Source: Planctomycetaceae bacterium (lineage in GTDB: Bacteria > Planctomycetota > Planctomycetia > Pirellulales > Pirellulaceae). From it: a DNA stretch of 64,000 bases. Below are positions 35,187 through 43,746 of this stretch, piece by piece (the first letter of the stretch is position 1; every line of letters starts with the position of its first letter). The notes under the pieces were generated by a model, which saw only the letters and a program-made list of their open reading frames with translations, was not told the origin of the DNA and searched no databases. The position numbers and the translations under genes were made by a program. The DNA lies in assembly GCA_002726245.1 (NCBI GenBank), contig PBSM01000024.1, forward strand, positions 1 to 64,000, written 5' to 3'.

Positions 35187-35961
35187 ATGCCTCCCCGTTT
35201 CCCGGCATGGATCCGTTTATCGAAGGCAAAGGTGGCAGGACTTTCATGCTCGCTTCATCATGACGATGAGCGAAAGGCTACTAGAGCAACTTCGGCCGCA
35301 CTATGTCGTTGACATCGAAGAGTATATTTATCTGACACGTGACGTGACCGGCGAGCAGGCGGTAGTCAGGCCAGACGTTGCCGTTTCGCAGGCGGATGGG
35401 AACTGGGGGTCGCCGGAGACAACGGCTGCTGCGACCCTAGAACCCGTTCTGCTCACGGTTCCGATGCAAGAGCGATTCGAGCAACACTACATTGCGATAC
35501 GGCGAAGGAAACGCCAGCAGGTTGTCACGATTATCGAATTGCTTTCTCCTTGGAACAAAGCAGCCGACGGTTACGACAAGTATTTGCTCAAACGCGATAG
35601 CATCTTTGGATCGCGCGTTCACTTGCTCGAACTAGATCTGCTTCGTGGTGGCAAGCGTCTTCCGACGGTCGAACCGTTGCCTGTGGCCGATTACTACTCG
35701 TTCCTGTGCCGAACCGAGAGATTGCCGCACGTCGAAGTCTTGGCGTGGCCAATGCGGCAAGCGCTGCCGGCGGTTCGCGTGCCACTGACGAATGGTGACT
35801 CAGACGCGGCGCTCGATCTTCAAGACGTCTTCACGACCGTCTACGATCGCGGCGGATACGATTACGCCCTCGATTACGATCTCGGTGAGTTATCGCCTTC
35901 GGTGACCGACGACGAAGCTGCCTGGATTCAACGCGTACTACAAGAACGCGGTGCTGGCTGA
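35187..35961 (+). pseudogene. DUF4058 family protein, frameshifted at the N-terminus
   Basis: The main frame from about 35230 to 35961 gives a DUF4058 body: W-Q-D-F-H-A-R-F-I, L-R-P-H-Y-V-V-D-I-E-E-Y, R-P-D-V-A-V, V-V-T-I-I-E-L-L-S-P-W-N-K, L-L-E-L-D-L-L-R-G-G. The usual start (M-P-x-x-F-P-G-M-D-P-F-I-E-G-K) is split over two other frames: ATG-CCT-CCC at 35187, then F-P-G-M-D-P-F-I-E-G-K one frame on, then the body. Two single-base losses, near 35200 and 35231, explain it. Internal ATGs at 35261 and 35267 might still give a shortened protein. Function of the family unknown; it is often found in degraded or multicopy form. Confidence 0.8.
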
Positions 35962-36035
35962 CCTCTCGTGACACAGCTTTCCTAGCCCGGTACAATGTGG
36001 TCAGACGATTCGCAGCGCGCCCGCGTTGCATCTCA

Positions 36036-36085
36036 TAGTCGTTGTTCGCCCCGCGAACAAAACGATTGGTTTGCGGAACTACGAC
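36036..36085. repeat. Imperfect palindrome (tagtcgttgttcgccccgcg)
   Basis: gttcgccccgcgaac at 36042-36056 is itself a small palindrome, and the block tagtcgt at the start mirrors actacga at the end. It is a weak relative of the element at 24631-24680. It lies 50 bp upstream of the FAD enzyme gene. Confidence 0.45.
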
Positions 36086-36135
36086 ATTGAAGATCGTCCC
36101 ACACCGAACTTGCTCGCCCAGCCGAGATCAACTCG

Positions 36136-37383
36136 ATGAAAGATCTGTACGATTGCGTCGTCATTGGAGGTGGTCCCGGGGGGTGCACGACGGCAGCGTT
36201 GCTGGCGGAAGCTCGTTGCTCGACGTTGTTGATCGAACGCGAGAAGGTGCCGCGATTTCATGTCGGCGAGTCGTTGATGCCGGAGACGTATTGGGTGTTC
36301 GAGCGTCTGGGCGTGTTGGAGAAGATGAAGCAAAGCAGCTTCATCAAGAAGCTCAGCGTTGCATTCGTCAGCCACAGCGGAGCCGAATCGAATCCGTTTT
36401 TTTTCAAAGAGCATGATCCGCGAGAGTGCAGCCAGACCTGGCAGGTTGAACGTGGCGAGTTCGACAAGATGCTGTTCGACAATGCAGCGGAGAAGGGCGC
36501 GGATTGTGTCGATGAAACGCGCGTGCTCGATGTGCTCTTCGAGGGTGATCGCGCGGTTGGAGTCAAGCTGCAGTTGGCCGACGGCTCATCGAGCGAAGTT
36601 GGTTGCAAAGTCGTTGTCGATGCAACTGGGCAACAAGCTCTACTGGCGAATCGCCTGGGCTTGAAAGTCGATTACCCCGATCTGCAGAAAGTCGCGATCT
36701 GGGGTTACTACCACAATGCCCGTCGCGATCCAGGCGAACATGGCGGCGCAACGATCATCATGCACACCAGCGGGAAGAAGTCTTGGTTCTGGTACATCCC
36801 GCTGCGAGAAGACATCACCAGCATCGGAGTCGTTGGCGAACGCGATTATCTAGTGCAAGGCCGCGGTGCGCCCGAAGAGATCTTTGAAGACGAGCTCGTG
36901 AAGTGCCCTGCCCTTGTTGATCGTTTGATGAACGCCGAGCTAACCAGCGAGTTTCGGGTCGCCAAGGAGTTCTCGTACAAAACAACGAAGCGCGCCGGCG
37001 ATGGCTGGGTGCTGGTTGGAGATGCTTGGGGCTTCATCGATCCGATCTATTCATCAGGCGTCTACTTCGCCCTCAAGTCCGGTGAGCACGCTGCCGATGC
37101 AATCGTGGCAGGCTTACGAATGGGCGACACGTCGGCCGCACAGCTCGGCGGCTGGCTCGACGACTTCCACGGCGGAACCAAACTGATTCGCAAACTCGTC
37201 GATGCTTACTACACCAACGAATTCAGCTTCGGCCGCTTCATGAAGGCTCATCCCGAACACCGCGGCAAGCTCACCGATCTCCTCATCGGCCGCATCTTCC
37301 ACGACGACGCGGGCAAGATCTTCGACGACATGGAGCCGGCACTTGCGGAAGCGAAACAAGCCGCGTTGGAGTCCCGGCTTTAA
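36136..37383 (+). CDS. FAD-dependent oxidoreductase, flavin halogenase/geranylgeranyl reductase-like
   Basis: 415 residues. The N-terminal Rossmann motif is V-I-G-G-G-P-G-G-C-T-T-A, followed by P-R-F-H-V-G-E-S-L-M-P. The FAD-binding second motif is V-L-V-G-D-A-W-G-F-I-D-P-I-Y-S-S-G-V-Y-F-A. Near residue 220 is W-F-W-Y-I-P, which matches the W-x-W-x-I-P motif used to mark flavin-dependent halogenases; related hydroxylases and prenyl reductases share the fold. It could halogenate, hydroxylate or reduce the product of the neighbouring prenyl genes. The last codons (L-E-S-R-L-stop) are made by a half copy of the gttggagtcccg repeat, so the original C-terminus may have been different. Confidence 0.83.
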   Translation: MKDLYDCVVIGGGPGGCTTAALLAEARCSTLLIEREKVPRFHVGESLMPETYWVFERLGVLEKMKQSSFIKKLSVAFVSHSGAESNPFFFKEHDPRECSQTWQVERGEFDKMLFDNAAEKGADCVDETRVLDVLFEGDRAVGVKLQLADGSSSEVGCKVVVDATGQQALLANRLGLKVDYPDLQKVAIWGYYHNARRDPGEHGGATIIMHTSGKKSWFWYIPLREDITSIGVVGERDYLVQGRGAPEEIFEDELVKCPALVDRLMNAELTSEFRVAKEFSYKTTKRAGDGWVLVGDAWGFIDPIYSSGVYFALKSGEHAADAIVAGLRMGDTSAAQLGGWLDDFHGGTKLIRKLVDAYYTNEFSFGRFMKAHPEHRGKLTDLLIGRIFHDDAGKIFDDMEPALAEAKQAALESRL

Positions 37384-37644
37384 CCGGTCTTGAGCGCGAC
37401 CTAGCCAGCCTTGAGCGCGAACCGTGACAGATCGTTGCCCACGGATGGCAAAGCCGCTCCGAGGACGAAGAGACAGTCAGTAGTTCCAAGTTTGGCAACC
37501 ACGACGGGGAGCACGACCCCTTCCACGCCGACCCTGCAGCGCTCGATCTGTGCGTTATCAGTGCTAGCCCCGGATTATTCACGTGGAGCGGAACGAGGTT
37601 GCACAACGTGTTGACGGAACAGCGCACACGCATCAAATCGTCCT

Positions 37645-39087
37645 TTGCCTTGGGGCAGTGAACGATCTGCGACGTGTGGCGTACTCAATAAGTGGCTCGT
37701 CGAAGAACAGCTTCGTGTGTTAGAACAAAAAAAACTTCGCATGAAAGAACAAGAGGGTGATCCACGGCGGAGCCACGGATCAAGCATAGCGAGAGACGAG
37801 AATCAGAAAGGAAGCAATGTCACGGAAACGAGCAAGGACGCGGGCGGGTTGTTGGCAGGGTTGGCGAATCTATTTGAGCCACAGAACATCGCCGGCTTCT
37901 TGGAAGAGGACGAACCGGATTACGAGTTGATCGGCGCGGGCACGGGTACCATCACCGTCGATGTTTGGATCGATGAGCTGGACTCCTTGCAAGATGCTCA
38001 TTCGCGGCAAATCATCAAGCGGGCCAAGAAGTTGCGATGTACGTTCGATGCAGTCGACTTCTCGCCCGAAGGCGACGTCTCGGCGAACTGCCGCGTGCCG
38101 GAGGGAGTCTATGAGGTGTTTCTCTCACTGGACTTCACGGGTTTCGGCTTCGGTGGTGGATGTACCTGTGCCCGGTCTCACGATGAGGAACCGTGCGAGC
38201 ACACCTATCGCCTGGCAAGGTATCTGGTAGCGGAACTGACCGACCGCTCATCGCCGCTGCGATCCCAAATCGCCGGTGGGTACGCTGTCGAGTCGCAGCC
38301 TGACGCCATTGCTTACACACCTGCGATTCTCGAAGAACTCGATCACTTCATCAGCACGCGCCCGGACCCACAAGACGACGACTACGATAGCGATGAATCG
38401 GAAGCTACCCGTCTGGCGTGGAGACTCGACGCGAACCACAACGGCCTGCAGCTCGTCCCTCTCAAGCAACGACCCAAAAAGCGAGGCGGCGGTTGGACCA
38501 AAGGCCAGCGTGTTGCCTTGGACACGCTGCGAAACTCGCCGGAGCTGATCAACTCGCCCGCGGATCAGAAGGTCGTCGCGGCGATGCGGACGCAGGCGAG
38601 CTACGGTTACTCCTATCAAACCAAGCTCGTTTTCGACATCGTCGAAGCCATCGACGCGCTCGTCGGACACGATCAGGTGTTCGTGGATGATGAAACCGTC
38701 GAGGTGAGACGTTTTTCGTTTGGCATCCGGGTTGTTGAAGAAAGCGGGAGAGTGTGTTTGACGATTGCATTCCCAGTGGAACCGAACGAAGGTTTACGGC
38801 TGTCACTTTATGGGCACGGAATCGTCGCTCGCAGCGATTCGCGGCCGGTCGTGTGGGTGTGCCGCTGCGATCACGCGCAAAGCGAATTGGCAAGAACGCT
38901 CGTCGATCACATGCCGTACCCCCGCGAGCGGCTCGACGATTTAAGGCAACGCTTGCTGAAGATCCGCGAGACAACTCCCGTCGAGTTGCCGCCATCGCTC
39001 GCCGGGCCGATCGTTCCAGCCGACACGACGCCAGTGGCGTTGCTACGATCGCGGAGGCAAGGACATTTGGAATGTGGGATGGCGTGA
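37645..39087 (+). pseudogene. SWIM zinc-finger protein, N-terminal remnant of an SNF2-type helicase
   Basis: 480 codons; the first 60 or so are probably not native, and a start near 37741 is also possible. A SWIM-type motif lies near residues 175-195: C-T-C-A-R-S-H and C-E-H-T-Y-R-L-A. The rest resembles the N-terminal half of SWIM-containing SNF2 helicases: W-R-L-D-A-N, a P-A-D-Q-K-V-V-A segment, Y-G-Y-S-Y, and L-V-G-H-D-Q-V-F. The frame ends at 39087, but the same protein seems to run on in the +1 frame for about 55 residues (R-M-F-L-P-G-E-G-A-L-L-Y-G, C-R-R-D-A-H-E-E-V). No helicase ATPase motifs are found downstream, so the motor part is gone. Confidence 0.68.
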
Positions 39088-39220
39088 AGGACGCAAAAGG
39101 GCGCATGTTCCTGCCCGGCGAAGGGGCTTTGCTCTACGGCGACACGCGCGACGACAAGCCGATTCAATGCCGGCGCGACGCCCACGAGGAAGTCACGAAG
39201 GCGCGGATGAAGCACAAGGC

Positions 39221-39685
39221 GAATCTGTTGAATTACTCGGACTGCCTGATCTCGTCCAGTCAAAGAAGACGCAACGCGACAAGGACTGGCCGATGTTGGC
39301 GCGGCTGCTGGAAACCGACTACCTGACGCATCGCGAGAATACAACTGAATCACAGATTCTCTTATGGCTGAACGAACTGCGAAGCCCGCAGTTCCTTGTC
39401 GAAGCTGCCGGGCTATTTGCGGAGGAAGCTGAGCGATCCGCTGCTGATCGGCCCTTGCTGCGGGATGCGATCAGTGGTGATGAGGAAGCTTTGCGCCGCG
39501 GCCTGCTGCTCGAAGAGCTTGCAGAACGCGACGCCGACCGTGGGTATTGGGCTCCGCTTCGCGCAGAATTGGAACGCTGCGAAGGTCCAAACGTAGCGGT
39601 TAAGCTGAACCTGCTCTCGCGCGCTTTGCTGCTTGCCAGTTCATTCCTGCGACCGCAGCGAACAACAGCCCGCCGCCGAAGTTGA
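39221..39685 (+). pseudogene. Remnant of an unidentified protein (nucleotidyltransferase-like C-terminus)
   Basis: From about 39221 a third frame reads V-E-L-L-G-L-P-D-L-V-Q-S-K-K-T-Q-R-D-K-D-W-P-M and continues helical and acidic to about 39583. The L-V-x-x-K-K-x-x-R-x-K-D-W pattern is reminiscent of the C-terminal part of nucleotidyltransferase-type antitoxin-like proteins, but I cannot name a family. It has no start of its own. The last 30 codons overlap the 3' end of the TRAP permease on the other strand and look like antisense of it, so the true end was probably lost. Confidence 0.5.
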
Positions 39686-42143
39686 CGACCACGCCGATGG
39701 TTGGGCCGCCGAAGTCGGGGGCGAGCAACAACGCGGCGGCGATGAATAGCAGGAGACGCTCCCACCAGGAGAGGGCGGCTTTGAAGTAGCCGGTTACGCC
39801 CGCAGCCAAGGAGAGGACACCAAGACTCGCGGCGAGGACCGCGATCGTCACGCTGCCGATGTCTGGCGGGCCGCCATTCGGTCCCATCAAGAGTAGTGCC
39901 GGACGGTATACAAACATGAACGGCAACGTGAAGCCGACTAATGAGAATCGAAACGCCGCTAGCGCAGTCGGCATGATCTTCGCTTCCGCAATCGACGCGC
40001 TCGCATAAGCTGCCAACGCAACAGGTGGCGTCACCATCGACATCATCCCGAAGTAGAAGATGAACATGTGAGCTGCCAGCGGATCGACTCCGAGTTCGCC
40101 GAGCAGCGCTCCCATGAGTGTCGCCATCAACAGGTAACAGACGACCGATGGCACGCCCATGCCGAGCACGAGCGAACAAAACATGATCCCGATCAATGCC
40201 AACAATCGATTCGTATCGACCACGCTCTTGATCGCCGCGCCGAAGTCATTCGCCATCGGTGTTGTCTGGACGATGCCGATGATGATGCCGACACAGGCAC
40301 TCGCGGCCACCAGCGAGACGCCGTTCTTGGCGGCTTTCAAAAATGCCTTGACGACTTCCGGACGCCAAATCGGGTGAATCAGCCCAAAGATCAACAGGCC
40401 AAACATGCCCATGACGGTCGAGTCTAATAGCGATTCGAAAGCCAAGCAGAACGAGAGATGGCCATCAGGATGCCGCCACGAATCGGCGAGGAAGACGTTA
40501 AGCAGGTTGAGTGCATCTGGGAGGTGGCCCGCGAGAAACACGGTGAACTGGTGCAAGACGATGACGACGAAGAACGTGACGATGGCGAAAACGCGAGGAC
40601 GAAAACCGAGATCGAGTTGCTTGCGCAGCGTTGTCATAAACAGGATGAACACGAGCGATCCCGTCACGGCCTTGAACGCCGTCAGGCCCATGACCAGCAA
40701 CCCGACGAGAACGAACAACGCACCGAAGAAGACGAGTCCCTCGAACTGCCAAATCGACTTCGTTTCGTCATCTTTTGGTTCTTCCGCGGTCGCCGTGCCG
40801 ATGCGCAGGGCATAGAAATGCACGATTAGCAACAGCGATCCGTAGTACAGCAGAGCCGGGATGAGGGCGGACTTAGCGATTTCGAGGAAAGTAACTTCGG
40901 GCTGGCCTGGCGGGCGTCTGACAAACTCCAGCATCATGTAAGCGCCCGCACCCATCACCGGCGGCATCAACGCTCCGCCTGCTGCCGCTGCGGCGGTGAT
41001 CCCGCCCGCGATATCCGGCTTGAACCCGGAGTTGCACATCATTGGGATCGTGAAGCTGCCGGTCGTGACTGCGTTCGCGACCGCACTGCCGGAAAGCGAC
41101 CCCATCAAGCCGCTTCCCAAGACCGAGACTTTGGCTGGTCCACCAGGACTCTTTCCAAAGACTCGCTGCGAAAAACCGATGATGAACTGAGTCGCCCCCG
41201 ACATTTCGAGGAATGAGCCGAATACGACAAATAGGAAGACGAACTGAAACATCACACGCGCCGCAGGGCCGAGCACGCCCGTGCTTTGCAAGAACGTGGC
41301 GCTTGTGATCTGGCGAGTGTTTTGGCCGGGGTGCGGCAGCAGCCAGCTAGGTAACTCCGGCACGCGAGCAAGTGTTCCGACACTCGACTCGATCACCGAG
41401 ACGCCTGGTTTGTCCCCCGCAAGTCCGCTGGGATCGGCCTTGATGAGTGGAACGTTCTTGTTCTCCAAGTCTCGGCGAAACTGCACGTCCCAGATCCGCT
41501 CGCCTCTCTCGGTGACCGACACGTTGCGGCCGCCGATTATCGTTAGAGCGCGCAACGCCTTTTGAATGTCACCTGTGTTGCAATCAAACGCCAGCGGCTC
41601 CGTTGATTCACCCTCGTAGGTCAGAACGAACGTGCCACCATCCGCCGCGCCGGTGATCGCCAGGTTCTGAACTTCGCTGTGCGGCTTCGTAAAGTAGCAA
41701 TAATACGAATGCACAACAAAGAACAACGCCAGGGCAGGCACGATCCAACCGATGCTGCGGCGTGTCGCCTCGAAGACCAGCAGGAGGCCGATGAACCCAA
41801 CCCAGACATCAAGCGATGTCTCGCGAGCGGGGCGGTCGCCAAGTGATTTGCCGCCTTGCCAAAACTGCTCAAAGAAGGACCACGGCTCGGTCTGGACGAA
41901 GATGTAACAGCAACACGCGGCAGCCGCCAGCGCGAGAAGAACATCCATCCAACGCAGCCACTTCACATCCTTGAAGCGATTGTCGATCGGGTAGGTCAGA
42001 AAGCAGAGGACCAACCCGATGCCGATAAAGATCGCCAGCTTCGACTGCGTTTGCAGGAAGCCGTAGTTCACCGCGAGGAGCGTGTAGAGGCAAAGCAGAA
42101 CGCCAAACAGCGTTACTGTGGTCTTGATAGTCCGATCGAACAC
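39600..42143 (-). CDS. TRAP transporter fused permease (TAXI type) with inserted extracellular domain
   Basis: 847 residues, ATG at 42143. The protein combines the small and large TRAP membrane subunits, with more than 15 hydrophobic helices. Core motifs of the large subunit: G-S-G-L-M-G-S-L-S-G-S-A-V-A-N-A-V-T-T-G-S-F-T-I-P, G-G-A-L-M-P-P-V-M-G-A-G-A and M-V-T-P-P-V-A-L-A-A-Y-A. Between helices, residues about 155-262 form a non-membrane insert (G-T-F-V-L-T-Y-E-G, I-Q-K-A-L-R-A-L, I-G-G-R-N-V-S-V) not usual in the family. It uses a sodium or proton gradient to import a carboxylate-type solute delivered by the adjacent binding protein, 9 bp upstream. Confidence 0.9.
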   Translation of the reverse strand: MFDRTIKTTVTLFGVLLCLYTLLAVNYGFLQTQSKLAIFIGIGLVLCFLTYPIDNRFKDVKWLRWMDVLLALAAAACCCYIFVQTEPWSFFEQFWQGGKSLGDRPARETSLDVWVGFIGLLLVFEATRRSIGWIVPALALFFVVHSYYCYFTKPHSEVQNLAITGAADGGTFVLTYEGESTEPLAFDCNTGDIQKALRALTIIGGRNVSVTERGERIWDVQFRRDLENKNVPLIKADPSGLAGDKPGVSVIESSVGTLARVPELPSWLLPHPGQNTRQITSATFLQSTGVLGPAARVMFQFVFLFVVFGSFLEMSGATQFIIGFSQRVFGKSPGGPAKVSVLGSGLMGSLSGSAVANAVTTGSFTIPMMCNSGFKPDIAGGITAAAAAGGALMPPVMGAGAYMMLEFVRRPPGQPEVTFLEIAKSALIPALLYYGSLLLIVHFYALRIGTATAEEPKDDETKSIWQFEGLVFFGALFVLVGLLVMGLTAFKAVTGSLVFILFMTTLRKQLDLGFRPRVFAIVTFFVVIVLHQFTVFLAGHLPDALNLLNVFLADSWRHPDGHLSFCLAFESLLDSTVMGMFGLLIFGLIHPIWRPEVVKAFLKAAKNGVSLVAASACVGIIIGIVQTTPMANDFGAAIKSVVDTNRLLALIGIMFCSLVLGMGVPSVVCYLLMATLMGALLGELGVDPLAAHMFIFYFGMMSMVTPPVALAAYASASIAEAKIMPTALAAFRFSLVGFTLPFMFVYRPALLLMGPNGGPPDIGSVTIAVLAASLGVLSLAAGVTGYFKAALSWWERLLLFIAAALLLAPDFGGPTIGVVVNFGGGLLFAAVAGMNWQAAKRARAGSA

Positions 42144-42152
42144 CGACGACTC

Positions 42153-43256
42153 CTACTCAGACTCGTCGGCCGACGCGTCGCTGCCATCACCCTGCCAGAT
42201 ACCGATCTCTTTGTAGAAGCGGATTGCGCCGTCGTGAAAAGGTGTGCCGGTAAAGCGAGCGGCGTTGGCTTCGCTGATCGCATCACCCGTTCCCGCATGC
42301 TGCTTGCCGACTTGCTCACGATTCTCCCAGAGCGTCTTGGTGATCTGGTAAATCAAGTCCTCATCTTCGTCGATCGTCGTAATGAGGTGAGTCGTGCCGA
42401 CATCGATCGCCTGGAAGTCGTCGGTCATGCCAGCGTAGGTCGCTCTGCCTTCCGAGTTCTTTGCAGGAATCATGGCGTCTTGCAGGAACGGATACTTGTC
42501 GGTGTCTTCGATCAAACGCAGCCGCGCCTCTTCGTCATAACTGATGAAACGAATCGACTGTGTCGAACAAGCTTGCGAGAGAGCCGGAAGCGGAATCGCG
42601 CCGCCCATGAACGCCGCGTCGATGTTGCCATCTGCCAGAGCGCCAACCGAATCGCTGTAGATCTGGTTCTCCGGCGTGAAGTCTTCATAAGTGACACCAT
42701 GCTCGGCCAGGAGTGGCTTGAGAAATATCTCGAATCCTGCGCCCGCCGGCCCGACGGCAACTCGCTTGCCTTTCAAATCGGCGATTGTCTGAATGCCGGA
42801 GTCTTCCTTCGCGACGAACACGCCGACGTTTTTCGCCAGCGTGAGAACCGTGCGGATCTCGTACTCTTTATCCCAATCGGCTGCCCCGTTAATCGCATGA
42901 TAGGTGATCGCGGAGTTCGCCATGGCGAGCCGCACATCGCCGGAGTCCAATTCGCGGATATTCTGTTTCGATCCCTTGGTGCCCTTGGATTTAATCTCCC
43001 AGTCGTTGTCGCCACCGTTTTCGTTCAACACGTTGGCAAGTGCGTCGCCGACTTGCCGGAAGGCACCACCAACGGGAGCTGTTCCGACCAAGACTTCCTC
43101 GGTGGTAGCGCTAACTTCACCACCCCCGCCAGTCGTTGTCGGTCCAGGTCCGGGACCGGTGTTGGATCCGGAATTACACCCGCCACAGCCAACAATGCCA
43201 ACGAGCATCACGCCGCTGATCGCGAATCGTAACTGTGTTACTGGGAGTATTCTCAT
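42153..43256 (-). CDS. TAXI-family TRAP solute-binding lipoprotein
   Basis: 367 residues from the ATG at 43256. Lipoprotein signal peptide: M-R-I-L-P-V, hydrophobic core and lipobox V-G-I-V-G-C, then a Gly/Thr/Pro linker. The binding domain has T-A-P-V-G-G-A-F-R-Q-V-G-D-A-L-A-N-V, I-R-E-L-D-S-G-D-V-R-L-A-M-A-N-S, I-A-D-L-K-G-K-R-V-A-V-G-P-A-G-A-G and H-L-I-T-T-I-D-E-D, all typical of TAXI proteins. It is tethered outside the inner membrane and hands solute to the permease encoded next. Substrates in this family include glutamate-like or other carboxylates; not decidable here. Confidence 0.9.
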   Translation of the reverse strand: MRILPVTQLRFAISGVMLVGIVGCGGCNSGSNTGPGPGPTTTGGGGEVSATTEEVLVGTAPVGGAFRQVGDALANVLNENGGDNDWEIKSKGTKGSKQNIRELDSGDVRLAMANSAITYHAINGAADWDKEYEIRTVLTLAKNVGVFVAKEDSGIQTIADLKGKRVAVGPAGAGFEIFLKPLLAEHGVTYEDFTPENQIYSDSVGALADGNIDAAFMGGAIPLPALSQACSTQSIRFISYDEEARLRLIEDTDKYPFLQDAMIPAKNSEGRATYAGMTDDFQAIDVGTTHLITTIDEDEDLIYQITKTLWENREQVGKQHAGTGDAISEANAARFTGTPFHDGAIRFYKEIGIWQGDGSDASADESE

Positions 43257-43406
43257 CACGGATCCCTCTTTGCTTTGCGAGGGGTGGTGTCCGCTACGGG
43301 ACGGTGGGAATCGTTCATTCAGGACACGGCATCGTAACACGTGAATGCGCTTGCGGCTAGGGTCGCGACGCGGCCAAACGTCGACTAAACTCTTCCACAC
43401 TCGTCA

Positions 43407-43479
43407 TTAACCGCGAGCCGGAGGCGTGTGTTTCTGTGCGTGCGTGCCAGCGAGCGCACACCTCTGGCTTGCGGTTAAA
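43407..43479. repeat. Palindrome of the ttaaccgcragccggaggcg family, copy 1
   Basis: ttaaccgcgagccggaggcg (43407) pairs imperfectly with the block ending ggcttgcggttaa (43479). The longer and perfect relative is at 62132-62196. It lies in the divergent region between the TAXI lipoprotein and DUF3311 genes. Confidence 0.75.
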
Positions 43480-43515
43480 CGATTTGAATCACCGCCACAC
43501 CGATCGCAATCCGAC

Positions 43516-43746
43516 ATGAAGTACTTCGTTTGGAGTTTAGTCGCACTGCTGGTTGTCCTGCATCAGGATTACTGGCAGTGGGACAACGCGACGCTCGACT
43601 TCGGTTTCTTGCCGAGGTCGTTGACGTATCACGCGTGTATCTCGATCGCGGCGGCCGGGGTGTGGGTGATGGCGACGCAGTTTTGCTGGCCGGAAGGATT
43701 GGAAGAGCCGGTTGCGGACGCCGAGGCGGAGGATGCGAAAGCATGA
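43516..43746 (+). CDS. DUF3311 family small membrane protein
   Basis: 76 residues from the ATG at 43516. Two hydrophobic segments with the family pattern V-L-H-Q-D-Y-W-Q-W-D and L-T-Y-H-A-C-I-S-I-A-A-A-G-V-W-V-M-A, then an acidic tail. DUF3311 proteins are small partner subunits regularly encoded just before a sodium:solute symporter. That is the case here: the stop overlaps the next start as ATGA. Role is likely assembly or stability of the symporter. Confidence 0.85.
   Translation: MKYFVWSLVALLVVLHQDYWQWDNATLDFGFLPRSLTYHACISIAAAGVWVMATQFCWPEGLEEPVADAEAEDAKA

Noticed and set aside
37384-37644. Gene between the FAD enzyme and the SWIM remnant
   Set aside because: Only short frames and repeat-like sequence (ttgagcgcgac occurs with near-copies); no motif.
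41856-43232. 458-codon plus-strand frame
   Set aside because: Antisense to the TRAP permease and its binding protein, which have clear family motifs; Arg/Val-rich shadow translation with no domain.
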